Of a DNA stretch of 35,012 nt, positions 5,765-15,300 are shown in pieces. Below the pieces are notes generated by a model. The model did not search any database, was not told where the DNA came from, and saw only the letters and a program-made list of their open reading frames with translations. Made by a program: the position numbers and the translations under genes. Each line of letters starts with the position of its first letter. Position 1 is the first letter of the stretch. The stretch is taken from the IMG/VR virus record IMGVR_UViG_3300029914_001572, positions 1 to 35,012 of that record. One strand, written 5' to 3'. This DNA comes from a virus.

Positions 5765-8368
5765 TTATGCAGTCGTGAGCGAACCGATCAGGAAATAGCC
5801 GAGCTTGCCCAGGAAGTCCGACGTGTGGATCGTGGCCACGGGCGTGATCGCGCCACCGGAGAAGGTCGCATCGACGTAATAAACGTAGTAGAGCGTGCTT
5901 TGCACCAGGCTCGGGATGGTGACCGCTCCGGCCGGCAAGCAACTCACCGACAGGCTTCCAACCGTTGCCGTGAACGGCGCGACGACGATATCAGCGGTCG
6001 CGCCGGTGACAGCGCTGGTCAGTGTGCCAGAAGGCGCCACTACTACGCCGGAAGTTGCGGAGATCGAGAGCGTAATGCTGATCGTGTCGCTCACTGTGAC
6101 CCAGACGCTGAATGTCCCGCGCGGGCGAAGCGAACGAATCTGGAAGTTGTAGGCAGAGCCGGCAATGACTCCGGCGACGAATGCCTGGAACATGCTCACG
6201 TCGACAATGCCGGCGCTCAACCAGGTCGTAGCTCCCACGGCCTGATACTGGATCTCAATCTGCGTGACGGTGTTGTCGGCAGGCGTGGTCCATGAGACGA
6301 GAGCACGCGGCGTGACGTTGCCATCCGCACCGATCAGCGCTGTGCCAGCGGAGCTGGTCACCGTCATGGATGACGGCGGCGCCGGTGACAGCGGAATCTG
6401 TGAAGCCCCCCAGGTGATGTCCTCCGGCGTCAGCTCCTCGGTGATGGACCAGGCGTAAACGGACGGGTCCGTTTCCTGGACGCTGGCGGTGCATGAGATG
6501 GCGAGCGCGCCATCCTCTCCGGAGGCGCTCCTCACAGGCTCGGCGACGAGTTGAATCTTATCGAATTCCAGATATTTGCCACTCCACCCCATCACTTCGA
6601 AACTGAAGTCCATCACGTCTGTAGGCACGGCCTGCCACGCGGCAAGGTTCATTGGGAAAGTGCCGGTGCCCTGTTGCCTGTTGCGCATCAGGTTGATCTT
6701 GGCCACGCGCTGCGCCTGGACTACCGAGATGACGCCGCGCAGGCTCAGCTCCTTCGGCAGCACAATGCCGCCATCGGCAGCGAGATATTGATTCGACGTG
6801 TAGCCATGCAGGGAATCGGGCTGGTACTGCGGGAATGAAGTCGTCTGCCAGGCGTAATTCCAGAGGTTGTTCGTCGTGCCGTAGTACCAGCCGTTGGTGT
6901 CGTACAAATTGCCGGTCAGGGCATAGGGATAGTTCGGCGCGGTGTAGGTGCCGTTGACGCAGTTGATCAAATCCTTGAGGCTGCGATAGGGACTCCAGGC
7001 GATTGAGTCGGTGAGGTTAGACTCGTCGAATGCAAAGCTTGGTCCCTGCCAGTAGGCGGGGAAGATGAACCACTCGCCACCGACGCGGCTGAGCCGGCCT
7101 GCGGCCGCCGGCATCATCGACGCCAGTGCATCACCGGGCGGCGTCGACGTGTCGTAGTGAATGTGCTGCTGAAAGTTCGATTCATTGCCCTGAGAGGTTG
7201 CGACCATCTGATCGCAGACGTTAGCAGCCGCGATGAGCTGGGCCTGGTTCACGGACGGATCGCCGAGGCCGAAGACGGGGTCGGCGATCACGTCGGCAAC
7301 CTGGAGAGCCCAGTTGGTGCTGAATCCGTAAGTCGAGGTGCGTGGATCCCAAATGGTGTTTTTGCCGTTCACCGTGATGCGGATCTCCGGCTCGCCGGGA
7401 AACTGGGTCGTGTCGTATCCGATGTTCAAATACAGATATGCAACGCCCCCGCCGCGTGCTGTCGTCGGCCACTGGCTGTCGTTGGCAGTGAGCGAGGCCA
7501 TGTAATCCCCAGGAGGTTGATCACCGAAGCGCACCTCGCAAAAAGCCTTGTTGGCAAAGTTGTAATGCGCGCCGCCAGGGCCGATGCCGTAGCCCAGGCC
7601 GTAGCCGGGAATGGCGGGGTCCTGCTGATCGGCGGCGCCGCTTCCACCGAAGGTGTACTTGCCCTGCACATCCGCGGTTGGAGTGGATGTGTAGCCGCTG
7701 CCGCCCGTCACCATTGTGACCGTCCATGCGCCGACGACAAAGTCTGTGCCGTAGCCGCCGGGCCCCGCGTTCGTGGCCCAGGCCTCGGCACCGGATCCGC
7801 CGCCTCCGGAGATAAACACGCGGAACCGCGTTGGCTTGATGTTCGAAAAGCCGGATCCACCCGTGGCAGTGATTCCGGTAATGACTCCGCCGGATACCGT
7901 GACGGTCGTTGTGGGTGGTGTGGATACATGGCCGCAGCCGATGTTCGCGGCGTTGCCGTTCTGCGCGAAATACAGTTGCCGGCCGTCCAGGTAGACGTTG
8001 ATGAAACTGTCAATCGTCCAGGTCGCGACCGGGATTATAAAGTTCATGACGTAGTTGCCGCCGGAGCCCCCCGCGCCCGTGGTGGACTTGTAGGTGATGG
8101 TTCCGCCGACGCGCTGCTGACCGTAGATGAGCTGGCGAAGCCCCGCAGCGGTCCTGGTCGAAATGTTCATGCCCCGGTTGCCAGTGAGGGCCTCGGCGAT
8201 TGCGCCGGCCTCCATGGAGACGCCAGCGCCGAGCAAGCCCACTTCGATGGTGCCCAGCATCCCGGACAGGTACAAGCTCGCGGGTATCAGCAAGGGATCG
8301 AGTATGCTGGCCGTGACGAGCGCTGCATCGGCTAGCAGGATGCCGGCTCCGTAAATTGCTTTAGACAT
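5765..8368 (-). CDS. gpJ-like tail tip / host-specificity protein with FN3 domain
   Basis: 867 aa. The hydrophobic N-terminus (1-60) is followed by RQLIYGQQRVGGTITY (about 80-95), the recurring start of lambda gpJ-like tail tip proteins. A Gly-rich beta region (about 155-260) contains two GGSGF/GGSGY-type repeats. The core then resumes (CEVRFGDQPPGDY; ADVIADPVFGLGDPSVNQAQ, the gpJ 'phage tail 3' segment). A fibronectin type III domain is at about 665-765, with an unassigned ~100-aa beta C-terminus. The protein sits at the tail tip and contacts the receptor. At its start it overlaps the end of the DUF6950-like gene by 8 bp. It is shorter than lambda gpJ (1132 aa), with the Gly-rich module as an apparent insertion. 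Confidence 0.82.
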   Translation of the reverse strand: MSKAIYGAGILLADAALVTASILDPLLIPASLYLSGMLGTIEVGLLGAGVSMEAGAIAEALTGNRGMNISTRTAAGLRQLIYGQQRVGGTITYKSTTGAGGSGGNYVMNFIIPVATWTIDSFINVYLDGRQLYFAQNGNAANIGCGHVSTPPTTTVTVSGGVITGITATGGSGFSNIKPTRFRVFISGGGGSGAEAWATNAGPGGYGTDFVVGAWTVTMVTGGSGYTSTPTADVQGKYTFGGSGAADQQDPAIPGYGLGYGIGPGGAHYNFANKAFCEVRFGDQPPGDYMASLTANDSQWPTTARGGGVAYLYLNIGYDTTQFPGEPEIRITVNGKNTIWDPRTSTYGFSTNWALQVADVIADPVFGLGDPSVNQAQLIAAANVCDQMVATSQGNESNFQQHIHYDTSTPPGDALASMMPAAAGRLSRVGGEWFIFPAYWQGPSFAFDESNLTDSIAWSPYRSLKDLINCVNGTYTAPNYPYALTGNLYDTNGWYYGTTNNLWNYAWQTTSFPQYQPDSLHGYTSNQYLAADGGIVLPKELSLRGVISVVQAQRVAKINLMRNRQQGTGTFPMNLAAWQAVPTDVMDFSFEVMGWSGKYLEFDKIQLVAEPVRSASGEDGALAISCTASVQETDPSVYAWSITEELTPEDITWGASQIPLSPAPPSSMTVTSSAGTALIGADGNVTPRALVSWTTPADNTVTQIEIQYQAVGATTWLSAGIVDVSMFQAFVAGVIAGSAYNFQIRSLRPRGTFSVWVTVSDTISITLSISATSGVVVAPSGTLTSAVTGATADIVVAPFTATVGSLSVSCLPAGAVTIPSLVQSTLYYVYYVDATFSGGAITPVATIHTSDFLGKLGYFLIGSLTTA

Positions 8369-8807
8369 GCCATGCTCTTTTCACCGATGTGATCGGGAGT
8401 CTCTTGAGACCCTGTTCGCCGGCGGCGACGATGTGCCGCCCGCTCAGGTGAACAAGCCCGGCGATAACCCGGCCGGCGTCTTCGAGGACAACCAGATCGC
8501 CGCGCTGTGCCCTCAGAGGGTGCTGCCACTCGACCAGGTCATGCTTCGTGGCGCACCAGGCGGCAGCGTCTTCGACGGTGCCATTCTCGATGCCGGTGAC
8601 CTTGACGATTGCGGCCTTCGCGCCGGTCTCGTCGGAATAGAGGCCGCGAAAGTCGCTGGCAATATCGAAGCCGGTCATCGCCTGGATCCCTGCAGCGGCC
8701 ATTAACGCGCAGTCCCACGTCCCCCACTTGAAGGGCGTCCGGGTGTTGTCAACCAGGAACTCATGGAACTCTTTCTCTGCCCATGATTCCGATCTTTTAA
8801 GGGTCAT
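8361..8807 (-). CDS. DUF6950-like tail-assembly protein
   Basis: 148 aa from the ATG at 8807, which has GGAG 6 nt upstream. An alternative start at 8819 overlaps the previous stop as TGATG and would add four residues. The signature is FKWGTWDCALMAAAGIQAMTG, then FRGLY, as in the DUF6950 family (name from memory). It often takes the place of the NlpC/P60 tail-assembly peptidase between distal tail and tail tip genes. The Trp-Gly-x-x-Asp-Cys motif resembles the catalytic Cys entry of NlpC/P60 folds. A His is present in LSGRHIV near the C-terminus, so a peptidase-like fold is possible but unproven. Confidence 0.72.
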   Translation of the reverse strand: MTLKRSESWAEKEFHEFLVDNTRTPFKWGTWDCALMAAAGIQAMTGFDIASDFRGLYSDETGAKAAIVKVTGIENGTVEDAAAWCATKHDLVEWQHPLRAQRGDLVVLEDAGRVIAGLVHLSGRHIVAAGEQGLKRLPITSVKRAWHV

Positions 8808-8818
8808 GCGATTCTCCA

Positions 8819-9376
8819 TCAGGCCACCCAAATAAGCGCCTGGTCATTCAAACTTTCAACGGATTGGAAGAAAGTGTCGCCGGGGAAATAAAGCATCTGG
8901 TCCGCCGATGTGTAGCGGCGCATGTTGGCCCGTGACAGGTTCGAGAGCTTGTTCTCGAGGGCCAGCGTGATCGACAGCGTCTTGGTTCCGATCTGAATCT
9001 TGGGCTGATCAACAGTGCCCACGAACAGCGGGTATGGCGTGCCGAAGATGTTGCCGTTTAAGTCCAGAAGGCCGAAGTAGATCGTCACCGGCGCGCCTAG
9101 CTGGATGTCGGCCATGCACTCATCGAGCAACAAAGGATCGATGGCGGAGAGCGAGATCGAAGAGCCGTATGCCTGAACGTCCGTGCCTTCGACGATGGGC
9201 GAAAGCTTGCCGAAATCGCCCACGCCTGTGTACGTGTTTCCGGCGTAGACGAGGTTGCCGACGCCGGTCCAGCAATGCACAACCTGGCTATGAAAAGTGA
9301 TGATCGCCATGAACAGCGGCCGCACGTAATTCGAGACCAGCGGGGCAACCATGGGGGCGGAGATGTTTCTGGGCAT
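8819..9376 (-). CDS. Distal tail / baseplate hub-like protein
   Basis: 185 aa. Beta-rich N-terminus with VHCWTGVGNLVYAG and YTGVGDFGKLSPI, then GTPYPLFVGTVDQPKI. The C-terminal part has RRYTSADQMLYFPGDTFF and ends in ALIWVA. The TG.G...Y.G.Y.G pattern and the 'RRYT..DQ...PGD..F' block recur in tail proteins of the DUF2163/gene-transfer-agent hub type. It is coupled to the gene before it (TAATG overlap at 9374-9378) and to the DUF6950-like gene after it. The role in linking tail tube to tail tip is inferred from order and family resemblance. Confidence 0.65.
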   Translation of the reverse strand: MPRNISAPMVAPLVSNYVRPLFMAIITFHSQVVHCWTGVGNLVYAGNTYTGVGDFGKLSPIVEGTDVQAYGSSISLSAIDPLLLDECMADIQLGAPVTIYFGLLDLNGNIFGTPYPLFVGTVDQPKIQIGTKTLSITLALENKLSNLSRANMRRYTSADQMLYFPGDTFFQSVESLNDQALIWVA

Positions 9377-10026
9377 TACCGCACCTCGGTTGCAGAGACC
9401 GAAAGCTGCAGCAGGCCGGTGAAGTCACCGTGCCAGCTACGGGCGTTGTCTTTCAGGCGGAACAGGCCGACCGTGTCGATCAGGTTGATGGCCGTGAGGT
9501 TCGGCGGCGACTTGCGAAGCGAGGGCCAGATAGCAATGGTCGCGTTGCCGCCGGCGTCCGAGTTCACGGCCTCGCAGACAACATGAAGCTGGTAGCCGAT
9601 CTGGAGATAATCGCCGGCGAGAAGCTGGCCGAAGACGTTGGGAGTCCACCCGCTCGTCACGAGGGAAGTGGCCGAGGTGAGGTTGTTCGTCCCCGTGGTG
9701 TTGCAGATAGGAGCGCCCTCTGCCGCTCCGAGCGGAGTTGCGCAGAATGGATCGCCGATTTGAAACACGTTGCCGATGCCGCGAAGCTCGGCCATGAATC
9801 CGCGCCACGGAGAGGCAACCCAGCGATTCATCTTTGGCAGCGTGAAGCTCAATGACCAGCCGTCCGCTCCCGGCCAGGCGAACGTTTGATTCCGCGAGGG
9901 AACGAACGGAGATCCAACATTGGCCACCGCGTCTTCCATCGTCACGCTGATGTCCGCCATGCCGGGATAGGGCGGCAGCGTTATGAGCGTGTAAGTACTC
10001 GACCCAATGGTGATCACTGAGGACAT
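9376..10026 (-). CDS. Minor tail protein following the tape measure (Dit-like position)
   Basis: 216 aa, beta-rich, no TM segment. Marks seen: PPYPGMADISVTMEDAVA near the start, then QTFAWPGADGWSLSFTLP and WRGFMAELRG. The WxxF/PxMxR and 'W..F...LRG' pattern is common in minor tail proteins that follow the tape measure in siphoviruses (distal tail or Dit-like, lambda gpM/L position). A middle segment GTNNLTSATSLVTSGWTPN looks like a small beta insert carrying carbohydrate-binding-like repeats. The stop overlaps the next ATG. Exact family not recognised; tail role from position. Confidence 0.62.
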   Translation of the reverse strand: MSSVITIGSSTYTLITLPPYPGMADISVTMEDAVANVGSPFVPSRNQTFAWPGADGWSLSFTLPKMNRWVASPWRGFMAELRGIGNVFQIGDPFCATPLGAAEGAPICNTTGTNNLTSATSLVTSGWTPNVFGQLLAGDYLQIGYQLHVVCEAVNSDAGGNATIAIWPSLRKSPPNLTAINLIDTVGLFRLKDNARSWHGDFTGLLQLSVSATEVR

Positions 10027-10067
10027 GGGGACTCCGTTGTTATGCGTGGATCAGATTGGGCGGGAAG

Positions 10068-12314
10068 CTAGCGGCGCGAACTTGGGCTGCGGCGTGCCGA
10101 ATCCTTCGCGGCTGCATTGCTTGCAGCGACGATGTGTGGAGCTGCCTGCCGGATGCCGCGCTGAACCGCAGCGTTGATTGCGGCCGGGTCGTTGGCGCCG
10201 CGGGCGTCGATGTTCCAGGCGTGGTTGGTGACACCGCCGCCGCTGCCACCGGAAAGCATCGCCGAAGTGTCGCGAGCATTGTTGATCTTTGAAGTGGATC
10301 CAACCTGCAAAAGCTCCGGACCTTTTTCACCGGTCATGTAGAAATCGCCGGGGCTCAGAAGACCGCCACCAGCCTTGGGGATGAGCATGGACGCCAGGCC
10401 GCTCCAGAAGCCGCCGCTGGTAGCTGCCTGGGTCGCCGTCGATACGGCAGTGCCGGCGCTCTTCAGCACACTCGCCATTCGAACCCACATGGGGTTTGCT
10501 TCCGACGTGCCGATCTTGTTGAGGCCGAGTCCCTTCATGAGAGTGCCTTCGGCATCCTGCAATCCGGTCTTCGCAACGCCTGTGAAGATCGCCTTGCCAG
10601 CCTGCTCGAACGGATGATCGCCGGCTTGTGGCTTGGTCGTCAGGACGTGAATGAGGGCGTTGTTCACATCACCCAGCGCACTGGTGACGGTCTCCCTGAA
10701 CTGTGCGCCCCAGTCCTGGGACTTCGCGATAATGTCGGCGAAGGTCTTGTCGACCTGGCCGGTGAATGACGTGCTGAAAGTCGTTGCGCTGTCAGTCGCC
10801 TGCTGAATCTGGTACTTGTATGGGATCTGACTTATCTGATTGCCGACATCCATCATCTGCGCCTGACGCTCGTCTGAAGGAACTTCTTTCTTGAGCTTGG
10901 CAAGCTGCTCATTGAGCGGTACCAGCTCGGCGGCGTAGCTCTTCGCATGCAGCGCAACCTCGGCCAGAGCCGCTGCATGCGGGGTCAAAGCGCCCGTGGA
11001 TTCCAGCGCCTTCAGCTTGACCTGGCCGAGTTCCCCGGTGAACTTCGCGTAGGCTTCATAACCCTTGGCCAGCTCCGCCGCGATCTTGTTCCCGCCCTCA
11101 TGCGGATCCATGTTGATGAAATTCAGGACCCCGTCAGGGACGTTCTTGATGGCCGTGGATTTGCGGATCTCGTCGAACTGCTTCGAGCGAGCCTCGTACC
11201 CCGAATAGAGTTTGTCCTGGATGGAGTCGTATTCCGATGATCCTCGGCCGAACGCGGAAATCCTCGCCGCCCAGAACTGAATCTCGTCCTCAACAGACAT
11301 CCCCCAAAGCGCCTTGGTTTTCTTGAACAGCTCCTCCATAACCTTGTAGGAATCGGCGCTCGCTGTACCGGCTTGGGTGAGCCTGGTGTTCTGGCCCTGG
11401 AGAGCCTCATGTTGCTGAGTCGCCCGGATGACAGTTACCTCATCACGGCTCGATGCCTGCATATCATTGACGTCGTTCATTTCCGGAGCGTAGTTCGCAC
11501 CGTAGTTGGCATGCATCGTGTCGATCTTGCGGACCGCGCCTGAACCATCCAGGTACGTGTGCTTTCCCGTGCTGAGAGCTTCCAGCTCGTTGCGACGGGT
11601 GGCCAATGAACTGCTGAAGCTGTTTGCCTCGGCCAGCCGCGCCTCTGGCGTGGCCGCGTCCCTCATGTGGAGGCGGTGCTGCTCCTCCATCGTCTGCTCG
11701 TAGCCGTTCCGAGACTTGTTCCCCCAGATGGAACTAATCAGGCCGACATCTGTTTTCTGGAGAGCGTCTTCAATTAATTTGATGTCGTCGCCGAGTTGCT
11801 TCTGCAGATCCTCGGCGGCCTTCTTGGCTTCAAGGATGGCGATCAGTGGACCGTTCCTCTGCGGCTTGTGTTCCAGCTTGGCGTTCGTGTCCTCCAGCTT
11901 CGCGTTGGCCAGCTCTATTTCGGTGTTCGTTCTCTGCATGGAACCGTGGATCGAACCCCACGCCTCTTCGTGTTTCTTCGCAGCTTCCTCGGACTTTTGG
12001 GCGAACTCGACAACCTTCTTCGTGACTTCCACAACGGTGTTTATCAGGGCGAACACAACGACTGCATCGAAGGCCAGGTTCATGGCTGTGGTAATTCCCG
12101 GCAGCTTGCTGATGATTCCCTGAAGACCGCGTGGAATGCCTAGCCCCAGTTCTTCGGAAAGCAGGCGAACAGACTCGCGGCTCCTGTCCATCTGCTCGCG
12201 CATATCCGCGGCCATCTTCTTCGTCAGTCCCTGGGCTTCCCCAATGGCTGCTTTGAAGTTGGCGATCTGGAGCTCGAGCGAGACGTATGCTGCTGCTACT
12301 TTGCGTGAGGCCAT
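10068..12314 (-). CDS. Tail tape measure protein
   Basis: 748 aa, among the longest proteins here. It is strongly helical with a coiled-coil region at about 110-200 (KSEEAAKKHEEAW; ANAKLEDTNAKLEHK), a hydrophobic helix at about 70-95 (LAFDAVVVFALINTVVEV) and a further apolar region near 650-680. A Gly/Ser-rich stretch lies near the C-terminus. Tape measures fix tail length at about 1.5 A per residue, so a tail near 110 nm is predicted (family rule, not measured). Normally this gene directly follows the G/T chaperones; here a 3-kb gene lies between them. Start ATG at 12314. Confidence 0.85.
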   Translation of the reverse strand: MASRKVAAAYVSLELQIANFKAAIGEAQGLTKKMAADMREQMDRSRESVRLLSEELGLGIPRGLQGIISKLPGITTAMNLAFDAVVVFALINTVVEVTKKVVEFAQKSEEAAKKHEEAWGSIHGSMQRTNTEIELANAKLEDTNAKLEHKPQRNGPLIAILEAKKAAEDLQKQLGDDIKLIEDALQKTDVGLISSIWGNKSRNGYEQTMEEQHRLHMRDAATPEARLAEANSFSSSLATRRNELEALSTGKHTYLDGSGAVRKIDTMHANYGANYAPEMNDVNDMQASSRDEVTVIRATQQHEALQGQNTRLTQAGTASADSYKVMEELFKKTKALWGMSVEDEIQFWAARISAFGRGSSEYDSIQDKLYSGYEARSKQFDEIRKSTAIKNVPDGVLNFINMDPHEGGNKIAAELAKGYEAYAKFTGELGQVKLKALESTGALTPHAAALAEVALHAKSYAAELVPLNEQLAKLKKEVPSDERQAQMMDVGNQISQIPYKYQIQQATDSATTFSTSFTGQVDKTFADIIAKSQDWGAQFRETVTSALGDVNNALIHVLTTKPQAGDHPFEQAGKAIFTGVAKTGLQDAEGTLMKGLGLNKIGTSEANPMWVRMASVLKSAGTAVSTATQAATSGGFWSGLASMLIPKAGGGLLSPGDFYMTGEKGPELLQVGSTSKINNARDTSAMLSGGSGGGVTNHAWNIDARGANDPAAINAAVQRGIRQAAPHIVAASNAAAKDSARRSPSSRR

Positions 12315-12334
12315 GAGTGTTTACTCCAATGGAC

Positions 12335-12356
12335 AGGGCGACCTGATGGCCGCCCT
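12335..12356 (-). promoter_or_regulatory. Hairpin between fibre-like gene and tape measure
   Basis: A nine-bp stem with one mismatch (12335-12343 with 12348-12356, loop of four) lies just past the stop of the SGNH/fibre gene and before the tape measure start. There is no T run, so attenuation or mRNA end protection is more likely than full termination. Confidence 0.45.
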
Positions 12357-12378
12357 GTGGTGCACGGGAAGGTGGGGC

Positions 12379-15300
12379 TTAGTAACTCGGATACCACTTT
12401 GCTGTGGCCGGGTCGTAGGTCATGGTTTCGAGCTTCGACAGCACCGCCGTAGACGCGATGGCAATGTTGCCAGCGGTAGTCGTGGTCCAGAGAGCATCTG
12501 GGATGAGCGTCACCTGGCACCCAACTCCGGCTGTCGTGCAGCCCGTGGGCGCTGTGATCGTCGCAATGGCCGTGGTGCCCGTGATGTGAACCGCCGGAGA
12601 TACAGGGGCAATCGTTGTGGCCGATGCAATGGCTGTACCGATGGTCAACTTGGGAATGCCCTGCGTCGTGACCGGCTCATAGACATTGGACCCAATGAGG
12701 GTTTGCACCTGAGCCGACGTTGCCGCTGTCGCTGTGCTGGTGCCGTTGCCATATACGACACCCGTCAACCCTGCGACCTGGTTGGATGTGGTTGCGTTCG
12801 TTGCATTCGTAACAGCCGTTGAACCGATTGCGGACACCATTTGCGCTGCTGTCGACGCAGTATGGGCACTCGTGCCATTGCCATAGAGGACGCCCGTAAC
12901 CGTTCCCGCTTCGCCTGTGCCACCTATCGACGCGGGAATCGTGCTGGCAGCTACAGTTAACGATGGAGTTGTGGTGCTCGTGGTGACGGTAGGAACCAGC
13001 CAAGTAGGCCACGAGACAGAAGGTGCAGAAAAACTTGTAACTTCGTTTGTGGCGCTTGTGGCGATGATCGAGGCTGTTCCAATCGCTTGCAGAACCGGGG
13101 ACGCACCACCTGTCATTTCGATGCAATTCGACCCACCGTCAGCACAGAACTTAACTGGCATCGCTGTTGAGGTTCCTTGAGATTCTACCTCTAACATTGG
13201 GCCTGTTGAAGTGTTGCCAGTTGTGTCCTCTATGAAAAACTGAGCAGCAGTGGGGGAACCTGTATCCGCACCAAACACATACGCAGTATTGAACGTTGTT
13301 CGTGCGCCGCCTGTCCAAGTAAAAGTGAACGCATTATTCAGTGGCATGGATAAATTGAGATTCCCGGTCGGATTGCCGAGATAATTCCATCGTGTCGAGA
13401 GTGTGGATGGAAAGTCAGCCTGTACCAACGGCCTACATGATGCCGATCCAGGGGAACTTCCTGTCCCCGGTCCCGCCGCAATAGCATTTGCCGCACAATT
13501 GGGGCTCGTGAACTGCGGGCCAGTTTGGTTGTTCACAGCGGCAGTAAGACCGAGAAAAGCAGAAGTGCCACCCGAACCTACAGAAGTGAGCGGTTGTCCG
13601 TTCAAGTTGCAAATATAGACATTTGGGGCAACCCCGCATAAATCACCGCCAACAGCGCCCTGAAACGGGATGGTTTTTGCCGCCGTGCCATTTACTTGCC
13701 CCATCGACGAAAAGTTCATCAACTTTAGAAATTCGTTGGCGATAGTGATTGAGTTTGCGGCATTCGGATGCGTGCCGTCGTAGCCATTGCAGTTAGGTAA
13801 AAGATTTGAGGTGTAGCATGCCCCGCGCACATCGGCATTGGCGATTCCGAGGCCATCTCCTGATAGTTCGTCCGTCACTTGCTGGATATTCTGATCGAGC
13901 CCGTCTAACTGAGCGTCAGTGTGCGCGGCGTCCTTGTACATCGTCGCAGCATAGTCATAAGGCCCGGTATTCGTAAGTTGGTTTCCGTTTCCGGCAACGC
14001 CAATAATACGTAGTTTGTCCGTTGAATAGGCGCTGACATAGGTCACGGTCATGACGTGCAGACCATTGTTTAGCCCTGCGAAGCGCAGCGCATACGCAGA
14101 TGTGCAGGACGCTACTAATGAGCTAGTTGGGCAGGTGTTCGGTCGTCCAGTTCCCAGCGGGGTGCTCCACGCCAGAAACGGCGTAAAAAGATTGCATTGG
14201 TAATTGATGCAACCGGCACCGCCGGATATTTGCGCAACCCCTTGTGGTTGTAGTTGAGTTACCGGAGATCCACCGAAACTGGTGATTGTTACGTTGAAAG
14301 CCGGGTAAGTGGTGGTGGTCGCGCCCACGATAAGGTAGCCGGTTGTGCCATAGAAAGAGCAGGTCCAGGTTGAACCGTTAGTGTTTGTTGCCAGCACGCC
14401 GGGAATTGATCCGACTGTAGTCCCGTTGTAATTGGGCAGCCATGTGTCGGAAGCCCATGTGCCGGATGTGGCACAAGCCGAACTCTGCCCGCTCTTGAGA
14501 TTTGGAGCGAGTTTCCAAAGATAAGCCGCGCGTAGAGACGCAATCCATTCAGGTTCGGGATAGCTTGGAGGATTGTAGTTTAGTTCGTTTTCGCCAATGA
14601 GCAAGCTGCTAACCGAGGTCGCGGTTACTGGAGGATCGGCGTAGATGCGTAGGTTCTGATCATACAACTGATCCCCATTGTTGCCTTCGTTGGTGAGAGT
14701 CCACCCTTGCGCTGCCGCGATTAAAGGTGCGTATGCCTGTGCGCAAGGTTCAGTAGTACCGCATGGTCCATAACCAGCCGTGATCGAGTCACCATTCGCC
14801 GTCCAAGCCCGCCCGCGCAGTGTTGTGCCGTTGATGGCGTTAACGACCGCACTCGTTGCCGCGACGGTGCCTGCGACATTGATGCCGTTCGTCCCATTCG
14901 AAGTGAGGCCGGGGATGAATCCAGCGCCGGCTGGCCCGGTCGGGCCGGCAGGGCCGGTTTGGGTGACAACCAGCGCGGCCTCGTTAGGTGGGTACACGTC
15001 GAAGCTGCAAGCGCCGCCCACACTCGTGGCAGCGGTGCAGAAGCCGCTGGAGACGGCAGATCCAGAGCCAGCGGGTTGTACGCACGAGTAGCCCGGACCC
15101 AACAGCTGCCTGCCGCTTACGTTGTCTGTCACGGTGAGCGAGTAGCAAATATTGATGGGCAAGGTCAGCGCGGTGTCGGCGAGCTGGATAGTAAACACGC
15201 CGTTCGTGACAATCGTAGCAACGGTGCTGGACACCGACTGACCTAAACCATTCACGCGGAAGCCGAGCGGCGACCCGGAGTTATTGACTGGCGAGGCGTG

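Noticed and set aside
7157-8335. Long + strand open frame (392 codons) opposite the tail tip gene
   Set aside because: Antisense shadow of the gpJ-like gene; Arg/Gly-rich translation without motifs or ribosome site, common in GC-rich DNA.
14910-14960. True collagen-like domain
   Set aside because: Only four G-x-y triplets; a short linker in a fibre-type protein, not a collagen region.
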